Positions 27,675 to 38,773 of a stretch of DNA of 64,000 nucleotides are shown one piece after another (position 1 is the first letter of the stretch; each line of letters begins with the position of its first letter). The position numbers were made by a program, and so were the translations under genes. Origin of the DNA: Balamuthia mandrillaris (Eukaryota; Discosea; Longamoebia; Balamuthiidae); assembly GCA_031835245.1 (NCBI GenBank), contig JAVKOQ010000014.1, forward strand, positions 356,001-420,000, given 5' to 3'. The notes below the pieces were generated by a model. The model was not told where the DNA came from and ran no database searches. It worked only from the letters and a program-made list of their open reading frames with translations.

Positions 27675-28270
27675 TCGCAGCTGCAAGCCGTTCGTTCTCC
27701 TTTGTTCACTTTCTTCTTTTTCCTTTCGGTGATGTCATCTGTTACTTTAAAAGGATATAGTTACATCATTTTCCTCCTTTATTCCGGTGGTGAATCGTGA
27801 CAGCGGAACGAAAAGGAGCAAATCTCGTCTTGTGTCTTCACTGCAATATAGGGGACGGTACCTATTGGGCGAACGATTCGTTTCGCCTTATTTTTGCTTG
27901 GAAACGAAGGAGGCAACATCAGCTGAAGGTATGTCCAGACTGTCGGTCAGCAAGGGTCACACAAGAACTCGGACACTTTTTTTTCGCTTGTGGATGGAGA
28001 CGATAGAAGTTGACGTGTCAGTGAAAACGGAGCAAAAAAGACAAAACGCAGGCAAAACCAGGAAAAAGGTTCCAGAAGAAGAAAGAGCGAGAAAGCGAAC
28101 GACCCTTACTGCAGGTGTCAAAATACGGAGCTGAGGTTATTCCTTTCTTTTTTATTTTTAGCTTTTTTTTTTTGGTTTTTTTTTGAACTTTATTTTGATG
28201 ATAAACAGCAAATCCTCCGCACCCCATTGATTGCTAAACAACAAAAAAATAAACAGAAGAATCAACAACG
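27675..28270. other. Region between BLOC1S1 and CDC34 starts, small uncertain ORF
   Basis: An open frame at 27797-28006 (+) encodes about 69 residues with CLHC and CPDCRS...FFFACGW, loosely like a zinc ribbon. It has no recognisable family and may be chance or an exon, so it is not called as a gene. The T-rich stretch 28145-28190 and the rest are probably the promoter and 5' UTR of the two divergent genes. Confidence 0.3.
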
Positions 28271-29564
28271 ATGGCGAGTGGAAGTGCTGCTAAGTTTTTG
28301 CAACAACAATTCAAGAGTTAGTAGTACTTCTTCTTTCGCCCTCCTCTTTTCTTCGTGTTTTACGCGGGGTCCATTTTTCTGACCTCTTTTTCAATTCCTT
28401 GATGGTCTTTACAGAACTTCAAAGTGATCCGGTGGAGGGCTTTGCTGTAGAACTGCCCGATGAGTCCAACTTGTTTGAGTGGCGGATTTATGCCGAAGGG
28501 CCAAAGGACACCTTCTAGTACGTATTTTAAAACAGTTCTTTCCAATTTTTCATCTCAGTGATTGTCTTTGAGTCATGATCATCTGACAAATGTTCCCTTT
28601 GCAGCCAAGGGGGTGTCTTCCAACTTAAAATGAATTTCCCAGAAGACTTCCCGATGTCTCCACCAGAATTAAGGTTCATTTCCGAGTTCTGGCACCCCAA
28701 TGGTAGGTTTCCACTTTATTCGTCTCCCTTTTTTCTTGTGCATGGAAGCTGACTTTTCCGTCCCTTCTTAGTCTACGAAGACGGTAAGGTCTGTATCTCT
28801 ATTTTGCATCCTCCAGGTGAGGATGAGATGAGCGGTGAGCTGCCAGAGGAAAGGTGGTTGCCCACTCAAACTGTTGCTACTGTTCTGCTCAGCACCATTT
28901 CCCTGTTGAGCGACCCTAACTTTTCTTCTCCGGCTAACGTTGACGCCTCTGTACGTTCTTCCCTGTCCTTCCTTACTCTCCCTCTCCTCTCCTCTGCTCT
29001 CCTCTGCTCTCCTCTGCTCTGCTCTGCTCTGCTCTGCTCTGCTCTGCTCTGCTCTGCTCTGCTCTCTCCTCCTCCTCTCCTCTCCCTCTCCTCTCTCCTC
29101 TCTCTCTCTCCTCTCCTCTCCTCTCCTCTCTCTCCTCTCCTCTCCTCTCCTCTCCTCTCCTCCTCTCCTCTCTCTCCTCTCCTCTCCTCTCCTCTCCTCT
29201 CCTCTCCTCTCCTCTCTTCACTCTCTCCTCTTTTCTTCTCTTTTCATAAAGTTCTCTTCTCCGTGCTTATCTGTTTTTCTTCTCAAAGGTGCAATGGAGA
29301 CGAGATGTGGAAAACTTCAAGAAGAAATGCAGAGCTCTTGTAGAAAAGTCGTTGTTGGAATTTGACGGCCATATCAAGATCCCTCATCCTGATACCGATC
29401 CAGAAGAAAGAGCTAAGGCGGTGCAAAAGATGAAAGAACTGAACAAACCAATGGACTTTTACGATGACTTTGATGAATTTGAAGACTATGAAGACTTTGA
29501 TGAAGACTATGGAGATGATGACGATGGCTTTGATGAGGAAGAAGAGGAAGAAGAGGATGACTAA
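28271..29564 (+). CDS. Ubiquitin-conjugating enzyme E2, CDC34/UBE2R type
   Basis: E2 enzyme that transfers ubiquitin from its catalytic Cys, typically with SCF ligases. Five exons in phase (28271-28316, 28415-28517, 28605-28702, 28772-28950, 29289-29564) give 233 residues. UBC core: ELPDESNLFEWRIYAEGP, FPEDFPMSPPELRF, HPN and the catalytic Cys in GKVCISILHPPGEDE. The acidic loop insert SGELPEERWLPTQTV and SSPANVDASVQWRR are diagnostic of the UBE2R/UBE2G group. The acidic tail MDFYDDFDEFEDYEDF followed by Glu/Asp runs is the CDC34 feature that binds Cul1. The fourth intron (28951-29288) is almost entirely CT-type repeat. Confidence 0.94.
28976..29222 (+). repeat. Interrupted (GCTCT)n/(CTCCT)n repeats in E2 intron
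   Basis: About 245 bases of CT-only pentamer arrays: GCTCT units (29000-29060), then CTCCT/CTCTC units. Pyrimidine on the sense strand apart from single G bases. Confidence 0.95.
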
Positions 29565-29826
29565 ACTGAATAATAGTGTAAAGTACGGTGCCGTGACTCA
29601 AGGAGAAGGACTTACCACCAAAATGGACAACCAACGTTTCTCGGACATGTACATAATCCAGCTCCCAAACGGATCTTGTCTGCTCCATTGCCTTCCTTTT
29701 CTCTTTTGCCTCAAACGCCAGTATAAAACTCCATTACTTTGTTTTTAAAATTTTCTTGCTATGCATAGTCGAGGAACGTCTCTTCGCCTTCTCTCTCTGC
29801 TCTCTCTGCTGTCATTGGGTTCATAA

Positions 29827-30706
29827 TTATGCCCCACCAGCTCCGCTTTTGTGGAAACTGCTGTAGTACCCTCCCACCTTGAATGGAAGGCGTGCTTTGA
29901 AGGAACAAGGGATGGAGTCTAGCTCCTCTTGGCTGTAAACGGAGCCTGGAATGATCCTGAAGTCCACTGATATGCGGGTTCGGTTAGTGCTGTTGGGTTG
30001 GTTGTAGTGCCAACACTTGTTGCCATAAAAGCGAAACACTTGGCCGTACTTCATGTCTTTGTTTGCGAAGACAGAGGTGAGTTAGCAAACTTATATGCTG
30101 AGGACATTCACAAAACAACGGTCTCTGATAGGGTAGGATCATACCAACGCTGTGAAAGTCGCCCTTGTCGGGTTGAGACTCGACATACATGCCGTTCGTG
30201 TCGAACACAGCGGTGAAAGGAAGCCAGTAGTTGATTTCGCCAGAAGGGTGGTGGTAGTCACCATCTCTGTGTTTCTTGCCCACGCAAACATTGTTGGGAA
30301 GATGTACCCTGAAGGTTGGGCTTGTCTGGAAGATGATAAGGTCGTCCACAAGGGTGGGGGCTATGCACTCCTTGACAAAGCGTTGGTAAAGGGAAGTAAA
30401 TTCTTGCAGAAGGGGTGAGTCGTAAAACTTTCGATGGAACCATGTGGACTGATCGTTAGTTACAGTGAGAAAGCCCCTTTCAGTGCTTTCGGGAATAAGC
30501 GTGTGGAGGCGGTCCAGCTCTTCGATATCGAATATCCGCCGTATCAAACCAGCAAAATCGTATCTAGATGTGTCCCACTCCATAATCTCCTCTTCTTTTA
30601 GCTCTTCAAATGACTTTGGATGTTTATGCAGCTCCTTTTGAAGTGTATGCTTGATTTTGTGTCCTGGGTCACCAGCAGGTGAGGGGAACGGCGTTGTTGT
30701 TTCCAT
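29827..30706 (-). CDS. StrG/phytanoyl-type non-haem iron oxygenase-like protein
   Basis: Two exons in phase (30706-30145, 30056-29827) give 263 residues. Resembles streptomycin-biosynthesis protein StrG and related Fe(II)/2-oxoglutarate oxygenase-fold proteins: RVHLPNNVCVGKKHRDGDY (HxD iron ligands), HHPSGEINYWLPFTAVFDT, MYVESQPDKGDF, then MKYGQVFRFYGNKCWHYNQP (distal His) and NRTRISVDFRIIP (Arg for the keto-acid). The three iron ligands are therefore plausibly present. The substrate is unknown; in bacteria these enzymes sit in sugar or antibiotic pathways. The start at 30706 is the first ATG; the upstream extension opens only with GTG. It is convergent with the E2 gene. Confidence 0.65.
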
Positions 30707-31043
30707 AGAACTGTTCGTTGCAAAGAGGGGAGGTTTATTTGTTCCTTCCCGCGCGTGGTTTCGCACGACTTGCCGCTTTCTTGTTCTTCTTTTTTGCTTT
30801 TACCGGATGTTTTTAGTCGCGCGAAGGGACAACAACGTTTTAGCATGTTCATCCAGTCATAATTCAAACGGGCTTATGATGACGTGGTACAGCTCCTGAT
30901 CTTACAGAGTGCTCCTCAAACTGGAACAAAAGAAAGAAAGGAGGAAAGAAGAAAAGAGTAGAAGTTTTATGGACAGTATCGCGCGAGAACTATCTCGCTT
31001 ATCGTTTTTACACCATTGCTAGGAAAAAGCAAAAAAAGGGGGG
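30707..31043. other. Region between oxygenase and archaemetzincin genes
   Basis: No gene seen. Mixed and A-rich sequence covering the oxygenase promoter side and the archaemetzincin 3' end. Confidence 0.5.
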
Positions 31044-31598
31044 TTAAGAAGTGGGTCGCGGGTGGCTACGCAGAGAGCTCGCGTAGACCTTCCTTCTGCA
31101 CGCCTCGCAAAGGGTCGTTTTCTTTTGATGAGCAGCCGCTACGCAGTTGCTGAAAGTCATCACACAGGGCAGTACGCAGTGGCCCAGCCCAAAGACGTGC
31201 CCTATTTCATGCACGCACTCCTTGACCACAAAGTTTGGGTCGTTGCCCAGGCGATAGGTGGCCACAAAGGCTCCCATCTTCCGCTTGCCAGCCCCAAACA
31301 CAAAATTCCTCGAAACAGGGGCAGCGTCCCTTGGCGTCAGCAGCAGGCCGTACTCGTCCTGAGCTTTCCACTTGGCCAGTTGGTCCAACAAACGGTCGCA
31401 GTCCAGTTGCTTGCGCCTGTCGTCCCAGCAGTGGTGGTAGGTGGAATAGGGCACCGTCGTTATTTTTATGCGCTTCAAGGGGAATGATGACTTTAGAGCC
31501 CGCTCTACCCCTGCGTACAGAGCAGGGTTGATGCTCGAGTCCACAAATAGGTGGAGTTGGTGGGCGTGGTGTCTTGGTTGACTCCTTGATGGTTCCAT
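31044..31598 (-). CDS. Archaemetzincin-type zinc metallopeptidase
   Basis: Zinc protease of the archaelysin/archaemetzincin family (AMZ1/2 in animals). Single exon of 184 residues. It contains the metzincin zinc motif HEIGHVFGLGHC (HExxHxxGxxH plus Cys), then CVMTFSNCVAAA with the Met of the met-turn, and the family's extra Cys pair in TTLCEACRRKVY. The N-terminal fold shows LHLFVDSSINP and YGLLLTPRDAAP. The start at 31598 is the first ATG; a longer frame opens with TTG. Divergent from the thymidylate kinase gene. Confidence 0.92.
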   Translation of the reverse strand: MEPSRSQPRHHAHQLHLFVDSSINPALYAGVERALKSSFPLKRIKITTVPYSTYHHCWDDRRKQLDCDRLLDQLAKWKAQDEYGLLLTPRDAAPVSRNFVFGAGKRKMGAFVATYRLGNDPNFVVKECVHEIGHVFGLGHCVLPCVMTFSNCVAAAHQKKTTLCEACRRKVYASSLRSHPRPTS

Positions 31599-31730
31599 CT
31601 CAGCTCTTTCTTTGTGTGGCTGCACTCCACTGGCGATGTAATGGACCTTCTCCCGAAGAAAGCTGTAAGCTCTGTCTCGCTTTCGTTTCAACCAACCGCT
31701 GTGTACTTGTTGTGCCTGAATTTTTTTTTG

Positions 31731-31777
<47 letters not shown>

Positions 31778-32164
31778 TGCTCTGCTAACACGGAAAGAAA
31801 AGAAAACTAAGAGGGAGCATGAAGCACTGCCCAGGAGTTTTCGCGGGGTAATTGACAGCAAAGTGACTGACAGACAACTTGTTGGTTGGATCAACCAGCC
31901 CCCACCCATCCCCCCCTTTAAAAAAATATATCGAAACAGAGGTGATCGCCTTCGCTCTGTCAAACCAGCCAATGGAAGCCTCAGCTCCACCCCACCCTGA
32001 GCGTAAAGGTAGAGAACCAGCAGCAAGCATGACCCCCTTGCCGCACAACTTTCAAAGAGGAGCACAACCGTGCTTGTTGCTTTTCTTTCTTTGGAAAAAT
32101 GTTTAACAAAAAAAAAAGCAAAAGAAAGCGATTTTGGCGGGAAAGCCTAACCTAACGAACTGCT
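31599..32164. promoter_or_regulatory. Divergent promoter region with (CT)n tract
   Basis: 566 bp between the archaemetzincin and thymidylate kinase starts. It has a pure CT run at about 31735-31773, a T/A-rich stretch at 31913-31935 and an A-run at 32107-32117 close to the kinase ATG. No coding gene is supported. Confidence 0.4.
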
Positions 32165-32935
32165 ATGTTGCGCTTTGTTGGCGCCACTGGAAAGAAGAAC
32201 GTAGCTGTTGTTTCGAACGTTAGCTCTTGCGGGTTTCGTGGAACAGGCTTGTTGGGCACAAAACTTTTTGGTAGAAAGATGATGAGCACCAGCGGGAGCG
32301 CTGCGAAAGGACGGTTCATTGTTTTTGAGGGGTTGGACGGTTGCGGCAAAGGCACCCAAATGAAGCTGTGCGCCACCTTTCTGTTTGATGAGAGCAAGGA
32401 CTACGATGTGTACATGACAAGAGAGCCCACTCGCGACTTTAAGCAGCTGCGCGAGGCGATGGCCAAAGGAGAGAACGTCAAACGAGATGCGGAGTGGTAC
32501 GCCAAAACCTTCGTTCAGGACCGCCATAATCACTTGCAAAACTACATCGTGCCAGCTTTAGAGCGAGGCACCCACGTCCTGTGCGACCGCTTCAAGCACA
32601 GCACCCTTGCTTACCAACATACTCAAGGCCTTCCCCTTGAGCAGCTGGTGAGCATGCACGAAGGCATGCCAGCACCCGATCTCACCTTCATCTTTGACTG
32701 CCCTGCGGAAGTAGCCTTTGAGCGAAGGCAAAAGGACAACGCCACGGACGTTTTCGAGAAAGACAAAGAATTTCAACGGGACCTGCGGGAGAACTACCTC
32801 AAGGTGCATGCCTTCCTCACAGCTCCCCCACATAACGAAACCATAGTGTTGATCGATGCCAACCAGCCCGTCCAAGACATTGCAGAACAAGTACGACAGC
32901 ACATTCGGGCGGTGCTACAAAAACCAGACCAATAA
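32165..32935 (+). CDS. Thymidylate (dTMP) kinase
   Basis: Phosphorylates dTMP to dTDP. Single exon of 256 residues. P-loop FEGLDGCGKGTQ (usual GLDGxGKST), TREPTRDFKQLRE (TMP-binding region), DRHNHLQNYIVPAL, the DR motif in LCDRFKHSTLAYQHTQG, and PDLTFIFDCPAEVAFER. About 48 extra N-terminal residues (MLRFVGATGKKN to KMMSTSG) are basic and Ser/Gly-rich without acidic residues, so a mitochondrial presequence is likely, with a second ATG pair at 32280-32285 that could give a cytosolic form. Dual targeting is inference. Confidence 0.92.
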   Translation: MLRFVGATGKKNVAVVSNVSSCGFRGTGLLGTKLFGRKMMSTSGSAAKGRFIVFEGLDGCGKGTQMKLCATFLFDESKDYDVYMTREPTRDFKQLREAMAKGENVKRDAEWYAKTFVQDRHNHLQNYIVPALERGTHVLCDRFKHSTLAYQHTQGLPLEQLVSMHEGMPAPDLTFIFDCPAEVAFERRQKDNATDVFEKDKEFQRDLRENYLKVHAFLTAPPHNETIVLIDANQPVQDIAEQVRQHIRAVLQKPDQ

Positions 32936-33465
32936 TAAATAAGCAACACAACACTTCATGAAGGAAAGAAGAGAAAACAAGGCAAAGAAAAGAAAAAGCA
33001 GAACCGGTTTATTTACACAACGAAACGCAATTCCACTTTTCTTAATCTCCTCTTCCCCATTGGTTTGGAAGGTTGGTTGGGCAGGCGGTGGCTAGGTTTA
33101 GCAGGTGGCACGTTGTGTTACCAGGGCGAACAAGTAGAAGCAGTAGAAAGATGGCCAGGTTGGTTGTGGGTCCGCAATGCGGGAGTAGAATCAAAAAACA
33201 AAAAGAAGCACCAAAAAAATAAAGTGTAAGGGTGCCTCTTGCAAATAATAAAGCAAAAAAAGAACGTGGGCAAAAAAGTTGAAAGTGGATTGAGTAGGCA
33301 GTGTGGCAAGGGATTGGGGCAGTTGAGTAAGTTCTTCACGCAAGAAGAAGTCCGCCTTGTTGATAGGTCATTCTAAGTGTACATAAATAGTGGTGGTCCC
33401 TCTTCTTTCGTCTTGGCTTCGTACGTTTTTGTTAGTCATTCAGCGGCAACTGTTTGTTTAAAGCG
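32936..33465. other. Convergent 3' flanks (thymidylate kinase and Rho gene)
   Basis: 530 bp with TTGGTTGG-rich and A-rich stretches. No supported gene. Confidence 0.5.
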
Positions 33466-34503
33466 TTAGCTCAACAAACAACAGCCGCTCTTCTCGGGCT
33501 TCTCAGAGGTAGCCGCTTGCGCAGGCATCTGAGTCTCTGTGCTCGCAGCTTCTCGTTGGGAATTAATCCAACAGCGAGCAGCCTCATCAAAAACGTTTTT
33601 CAAGCCTTTTTGTGTCATAGCACTACACTCACAATAAGCGTACGCCCCTATCTCCTCCATCATTTCCCGTCCCTATTTAAAATGCAATGAGTAGGAGATA
33701 ACAATGAAATAAGGCAAAAACATGATAAGTATGACAGCAAAGAATAGGTCATTAAAAACACAAGAAAAACAAATGTACCTGTTCGGAGGTTATCGGCGTT
33801 AGCTTTTGCTTGCGTAGTGCCTCGACTGCCTTGGGATCGTCCCTCAAGTCCATCTTTGTTCCAACTAAAATATAAGGGGTCTCTGGGCAATGATGTTTTA
33901 GCTCCGCATGCCACTGAGAGGGTGGTAGTTGCGGGTAAGTCGTAAGATCGACGAAGCAAAGGCGGGTAGGGAGAGACACGAGAGGGAGCGGGAGAGAGAG
34001 GAGTTCGCGTACACGAAGTTTGACGTTTTCAAAACTGCTGGGTGTCACCACAGAATAGCAGATCAGAAAGACGTCTGTTTGTGGGTAGCACAGGGCTCTC
34101 AATCGGTCATACTCTTCCTGACCTAATATTTTTTTTTAAAAAAAAGTCAAACCCATGTTAGCAACCCGATTTGTAAACTTGCAAAGAAGAAAGAATATTT
34201 ACCTGCTGTATCCCAAAGTCTGACATTTGTTTGGTATTTTTGTTGATACGAGAAAGGGTACGGCAAGTACGTTAGCGCGTTTCTTTTTTTTTAAAAAAAA
34301 AACCAAACGAAGAAGGGAAAAGGAGACAAAGGGGGAAAGTACCCTAAATTGTAGGGAACATCATCGACCATAATAGCAGTGTTGTAGTTGTCGAAAACGG
34401 TAGGCACGTACTCCTGGGGGAACGTGTTGTTGGAAAAAGACATCAACATGCAGGTCTTTCCAACTGCTCCGTCTCCGACGACTACACACTTGATGGCCTG
34501 CAT
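33466..34503 (-). CDS. Rho/Rac-family small GTPase
   Basis: Membrane-anchored GTPase controlling actin. Five exons in phase (34503-34343, 34219-34203, 34122-34013, 33913-33779, 33672-33466) give 209 residues. G1 [13 protein letters not shown], switch [12 protein letters not shown]3 [16 protein letters not shown], Rho-type [16 protein letters not shown]4 [10 protein letters not shown] and G5 [10 protein letters not shown] are all intact. The second exon is a 17-nt micro-exon carrying LWDTA. The C-terminus SGCCLLS is a CaaX box (CLLS) with an adjacent Cys for lipidation. The tail before it is Ala/Thr/Pro-rich rather than polybasic, unlike Rac1. Nearest to the Rac/Cdc42 branch by eye. Confidence 0.95.
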
Positions 34504-35319
34504 CTTGATCTTGCCTTTGGTCGCAATGGTTTCCGGTGGTTAATGGCAGCGACTTCTCTTCGTAAGCGGAAGAGAAGCCACTACACTACTTTGTTTACCA
34601 ACAAAAGAAATATATAGAGATATGGGGTCTGGAGAATACGTGTAAATGTTTGACAGCTTTGACTGGAAAAAAAAAAAGAGGAACCACGAACAACAACAAC
34701 AAAAAAAAGTGAAATCAAACAAATAACAAAGACGTGAAGGGCAAAAAAAATTATGATAATGAAATAAAATAACAAAAAAATAAAAATACAACAAAAAGTG
34801 GTTGTAAATCCTACAAAGATAGGTATGGATACAGGAAATAGAAAGGGTGTTTTCGTACCTTGATAGAAGAAGAAGTCCTCTTCTGCTGCGAACGGTTCTC
34901 CGGTCACGCTCGGTCGGCTTTGGAATCCCGTGAAAGAGCGCTTAACCTACTGCACAAATCGCTCTCACCTCTTTCTTCTCTCTTCCCCCTTTTTCTGTTT
35001 TTCTTCGTTTGGCCGTTTGGTTTTATTTTTTCTTTTTTGTTTATTAGCGGGGGGTGGTGGTTTGTGTTGCTCTGCTTGGATGCCCCAGCAAATAACCCCT
35101 CAACCATTCTCGCTTTTTTTTCGGTGCACATTTTCATTCAAGAAAAATTATCCCAAATTATGGCAAATTCTATTAATAATAAACGGTTGGCCTTTCGGGA
35201 CGACAAACAAAAGGGCGGAAGGCCAACGTGGCACAAGAAGAATAGCAGTAAAGGGAGAAAAATAAATAAGTTTTCTTTCTTTGTTTTTTGAGATAAGCGC
35301 ATTCAGTGTGGCACTCGCT
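34504..35319. other. Region between Rho gene start and mitochondrial RNA polymerase 3' end
   Basis: 816 bp of AT-rich sequence with no convincing gene. It probably holds the Rho promoter and 5' UTR and the polymerase 3' UTR. Short open frames here look like chance. Confidence 0.5.
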
Positions 35320-37119
35320 CTACTGAAAAAAGTACTTGCTCTCGAGTACCTTATGAAGGTCAAACGCTCCCCGCGAGGGCAATGGCGGAAAGGAGGCTTT
35401 CGGGTGGTTCCGCTTTAATTCGTCGAGGAGATTCTCCAACAAAGGCTGGCTGTGGAGCTCCACAAACTTTTCTCGTAGCAAGAGGCTCATCTCGTCTACT
35501 GTACAGGGATGAGTCCAGAAACTGTCGTGCACTGAAGCAAAGGTCAAGCCCGCCTTGTTGCATGCCAACGCCGTCATAATCATGTGGGTAGAGTCCAAGG
35601 AGTGCACGTAGTTTGGTGGGAAAGCCGTTCGTTGCTTCTGCACACTCACTGGCAACGACTCCAAGTCATCCGTTAGCATCATGACTTGCAACACTGTGTA
35701 CACTCGCTTCTTTGCGCTGATCTTGCGGTAGGGTTGCACCACTGGAAGTCCCAGCGGTGTCGTCCAGCGCACGGGATCCCCTTTTTTTGATGATGTTAAA
35801 AACATAAAAAAAAAAAAAGAGAAAGAAACGACGAAAGAGAAAGAGAAAGAAGTAGAAATGTTGTACCTTCACGAGCAACGGTACGCGCGCAGTCACCAAG
35901 CCAAGTCATAATAGACTTGGCATTAGAAAACATTTCCTTCAAGCTGGCAAAAGTGAGAACTGTGAGATATCTGCTACAGGCAAAGAGCTCATCGTCACTC
36001 AAAAACTTTTTGTCCTTGAGAGCGTTCTCTATCTGTTGCCTCGCTCCGATCTGTGTGACGCCATACACGCTCGTCATGACGGTCTGTTTGATGACTTTTC
36101 GATCCACCATGCCATGTAACCGTTTCGCTATTTCGTTATCTCCTTTGGCAACATCTGCTTCTATACGTTGCTTCACGAGCTCCAACACACCGGAGTAGAC
36201 GTCTTGTGGACCGTCGCTAGGACTCAGATTCACCTGTTTTGCGCCCAGTTCATCTCCTCCCAATGCAGCGTAATGCTGTAGTCCGTTACAGGAACCGTCT
36301 TGATGGATGGGAAGCGAACAAGGATAGGCCGTTGCTCCTTCTGCTCATCGATAAAGCAAAGATCGTTGCCACGAGAGAGAGAGAGAGAGAGAGAGAGATT
36401 AATTCACAGAAGCTATAACAACGGATAAAATAGGGCGCACCTGGATAGCGCATTGCGTTCGTAAATTCAATGCAAGCAGCCAGACACTGCCAAGGCTTAT
36501 CTGCTGCGACCCACCAGCGCTTTCCACCAAGCGGATTTTCAGCAGAGTCAATGATATCCTGAATATGTTCCTCGGTAAAGGCTTCTCTTGCGTGAAAAGG
36601 GACCTTATCATTGCCGTAGACATTGGAGATATGGATTTTCAACCATTTGAGGCCATCGTTGCCAAGAGGCTTCTTTTGAGCGAATGTGAGAAGCCCTCTA
36701 CAGAGGTCTTGACCCACGTGGTTGAGGTGAGGAGGGATGGGATAAGTTCGCCCTCTAAAGTCCAAATTATGCGGAAAGTAGAAGACCTTGTCGAGAAAAT
36801 CCCTTGCGACCTGTAGCTTCAAAGTGGTGTCACACCGGAGGGAGTGAAGGTTCGCATTGTCTCTCAATATGCGTCGACGTAGCTTTGCATAACTGTCCAT
36901 CGAGTCTTTGTTGGTCTCCCAATCGTCGGGAGGAGGTGGAAGTATTTCGTTGTGCCGAGAAGGAATATCCGCGACATCACCGCCTTTTCGCCAAGCCTCA
37001 TCAATCACTTCGAATACACTTTGGTTAATACACCAGGGCGTCGAACCCAATGCATTCAATCCTGTTGATAGAGAAGGAAATGACAGAGGAGAGAGGAGGA
37101 GGGGGAGGCAAGCAAGTCA

Positions 37120-37151
<32 letters not shown>

Positions 37152-38773
37152 TAGGTGAGATAGCGTCACAACGGAAGTGTGGGCAGAAAGTTCTTGCCTT
37201 GATAGACAGAGTCAAGACTTGCGTTAAACAAGACTCTCGATTGCTGTTTAGAACCTTTGGTACGCATGATAAAAACCTGGGCGGGATTGGAAAGATAGGC
37301 GCCACCACCGGGCTGTCTCCAGTCTCTGGGCGGGACCAACATGGGCAAGTTACGGTACTCGTAGAGAGCCCGAGCCAAGTCAGAGGTTTCTAGAATGTCC
37401 CAAATGCCAGGATTGGGCTCCAAAACTCCAACGTTTTGTACTCCTCGACGAGCGAGCTTGTATCCGAAAGCTTTTTCCATGGGGGCATCTTGCCCGTCCA
37501 CGGGCCAACTCCGCATCCCTTCAAACTGTTTGTAGACTGAAAAGAGGGAAGCTCTCCAAGACTTGGGATCCGTTTCAGATGGTGGTTTGGCGGCTGGAAT
37601 GGTAGCCGTCTCCAGCAAACATTGTAAAAGGAAAGCGCCAATCTGTGTACGAATGGAGGGCTCCCATTCCGTATCTTCTAGAGAGGATTTGGCGTGTCTG
37701 TGTATGTTAGACATGGCTTTGCTGCCTTGCAGCTGCTTCGGTGGTTTCCAATCCGTTTCTTGAGTGAGACGCATGCGTGCCACCTCGAGTTGTATTGTAG
37801 TGCCCAAGTTAGTGCATAATCCCGTCACGGGCACATTGATCTTCTCCGGATTATCCGCGTTGGCCAGCATTGCCGATAACACGGAGTTGACTGTGAGGAG
37901 GGCAAGGTGCTCCGGAGGAAGCAACAGCAGGAAGGGGCCAAAGACCAAGCGACCCTTCGCTTTGCTAGTGCCGTTCCGAAGCTTGTCTTGTTCCTCAGCG
38001 ATGGCGTTGCGAAGGGGAGTGAACCAGTGCCGCATCAACTTTCCTCCTTGAACGTCTCCTCCCAGATGCAAAGGTTTGTCCAGGGAGAGAAACTTGGAAA
38101 AGCGTCTGATCTCGCGGTCCACATTGTGCAGCTCTGTTTCTTTTTGAATGTGGTAGAGTCGTTCCTTCCACATAGGGCTGAGATCATAAAAGGTCTTTCC
38201 CTGTTGGATAGCCTCGTGCAGTTCCCTCTCCGCCTCCGGGTCCGCGCCCACCACTCCTGAGAAGGACACAGTAGGCCACAATTTGATTTCTTCCATTTCA
38301 GCAGAAGTACGAGAGGCCTCAGCTGTCGATGGGAAGGACTTGTATGGTAGATCCGCTTCTTTAACTCTCAGCAAGTCCTCCTTGAGCTGTGTTATTTTCG
38401 CTTCGTGGTTTAAGATTTTGTTGAAGGACCAATCGTTGGTCACTCCGTTCCTCCCGTTCAAGTGAGGCATATGGCCGTTTTGGTGGTGGTGCTGGCCGTT
38501 GTTGCCGTTTTGGCGAAGGTAGGCGTGGCCGTCCGAGAAAAAAGCATTTTCGTTCCCCCCTTCGTGTTCGCTTTCTTCATGCAATGCGTTAGGCCGCAAA
38601 AGCGCAGCTGGCATAGCAGAGCTAGGAGCAAGCTTTGGAGAAGCTCCGCCCCAAGGGAAAGAGCTTGTGCAGAGTGCCTGCTGTGGCCGCAGTGTCCGCA
38701 GCAGCAGTAGGCTTCTGTGAGGATTTGTTCTTTCGCAAAACAAGCCGTTTCCTCGTAGCAATGAGCCTGACAT
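35320..38773 (-). CDS. POLRMT: Mitochondrial (T7-like single-subunit) RNA polymerase
   Basis: Transcribes mitochondrial DNA. Four exons: about 38773-37173, 37061-36441, a third starting near 36335 and ending near 35867, and a last one ending at 35320. The N-terminal ~35 residues ([19 protein letters not shown]) are Arg/Leu-rich and fit a mitochondrial presequence. Polymerase motifs: [23 protein letters not shown], motif [18 protein letters not shown] (catalytic Asp), motif [18 protein letters not shown] (fingers Lys and Tyr) and motif [12 protein letters not shown] (second catalytic Asp). All catalytic residues are present. The first intron begins with GC (CAAG/GCAAGA), required to keep QGLNALG in frame. 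Introns hold GA runs at 36373-36398 and 37120-37150 (CT on the sense strand). I did not resolve whether an extra N-terminal exon exists. Confidence 0.95.

Noticed and set aside
27797-28006. Small zinc-ribbon-like frame
   Set aside because: Only 69 residues, no family match, and it may be chance in a promoter region; reported only in the region note.
34860-35291. Frame starting MIEEEVLFCCERF upstream of the Rho gene
   Set aside because: Hydrophobic low-complexity translation of T-rich DNA with no domain; likely promoter or UTR.
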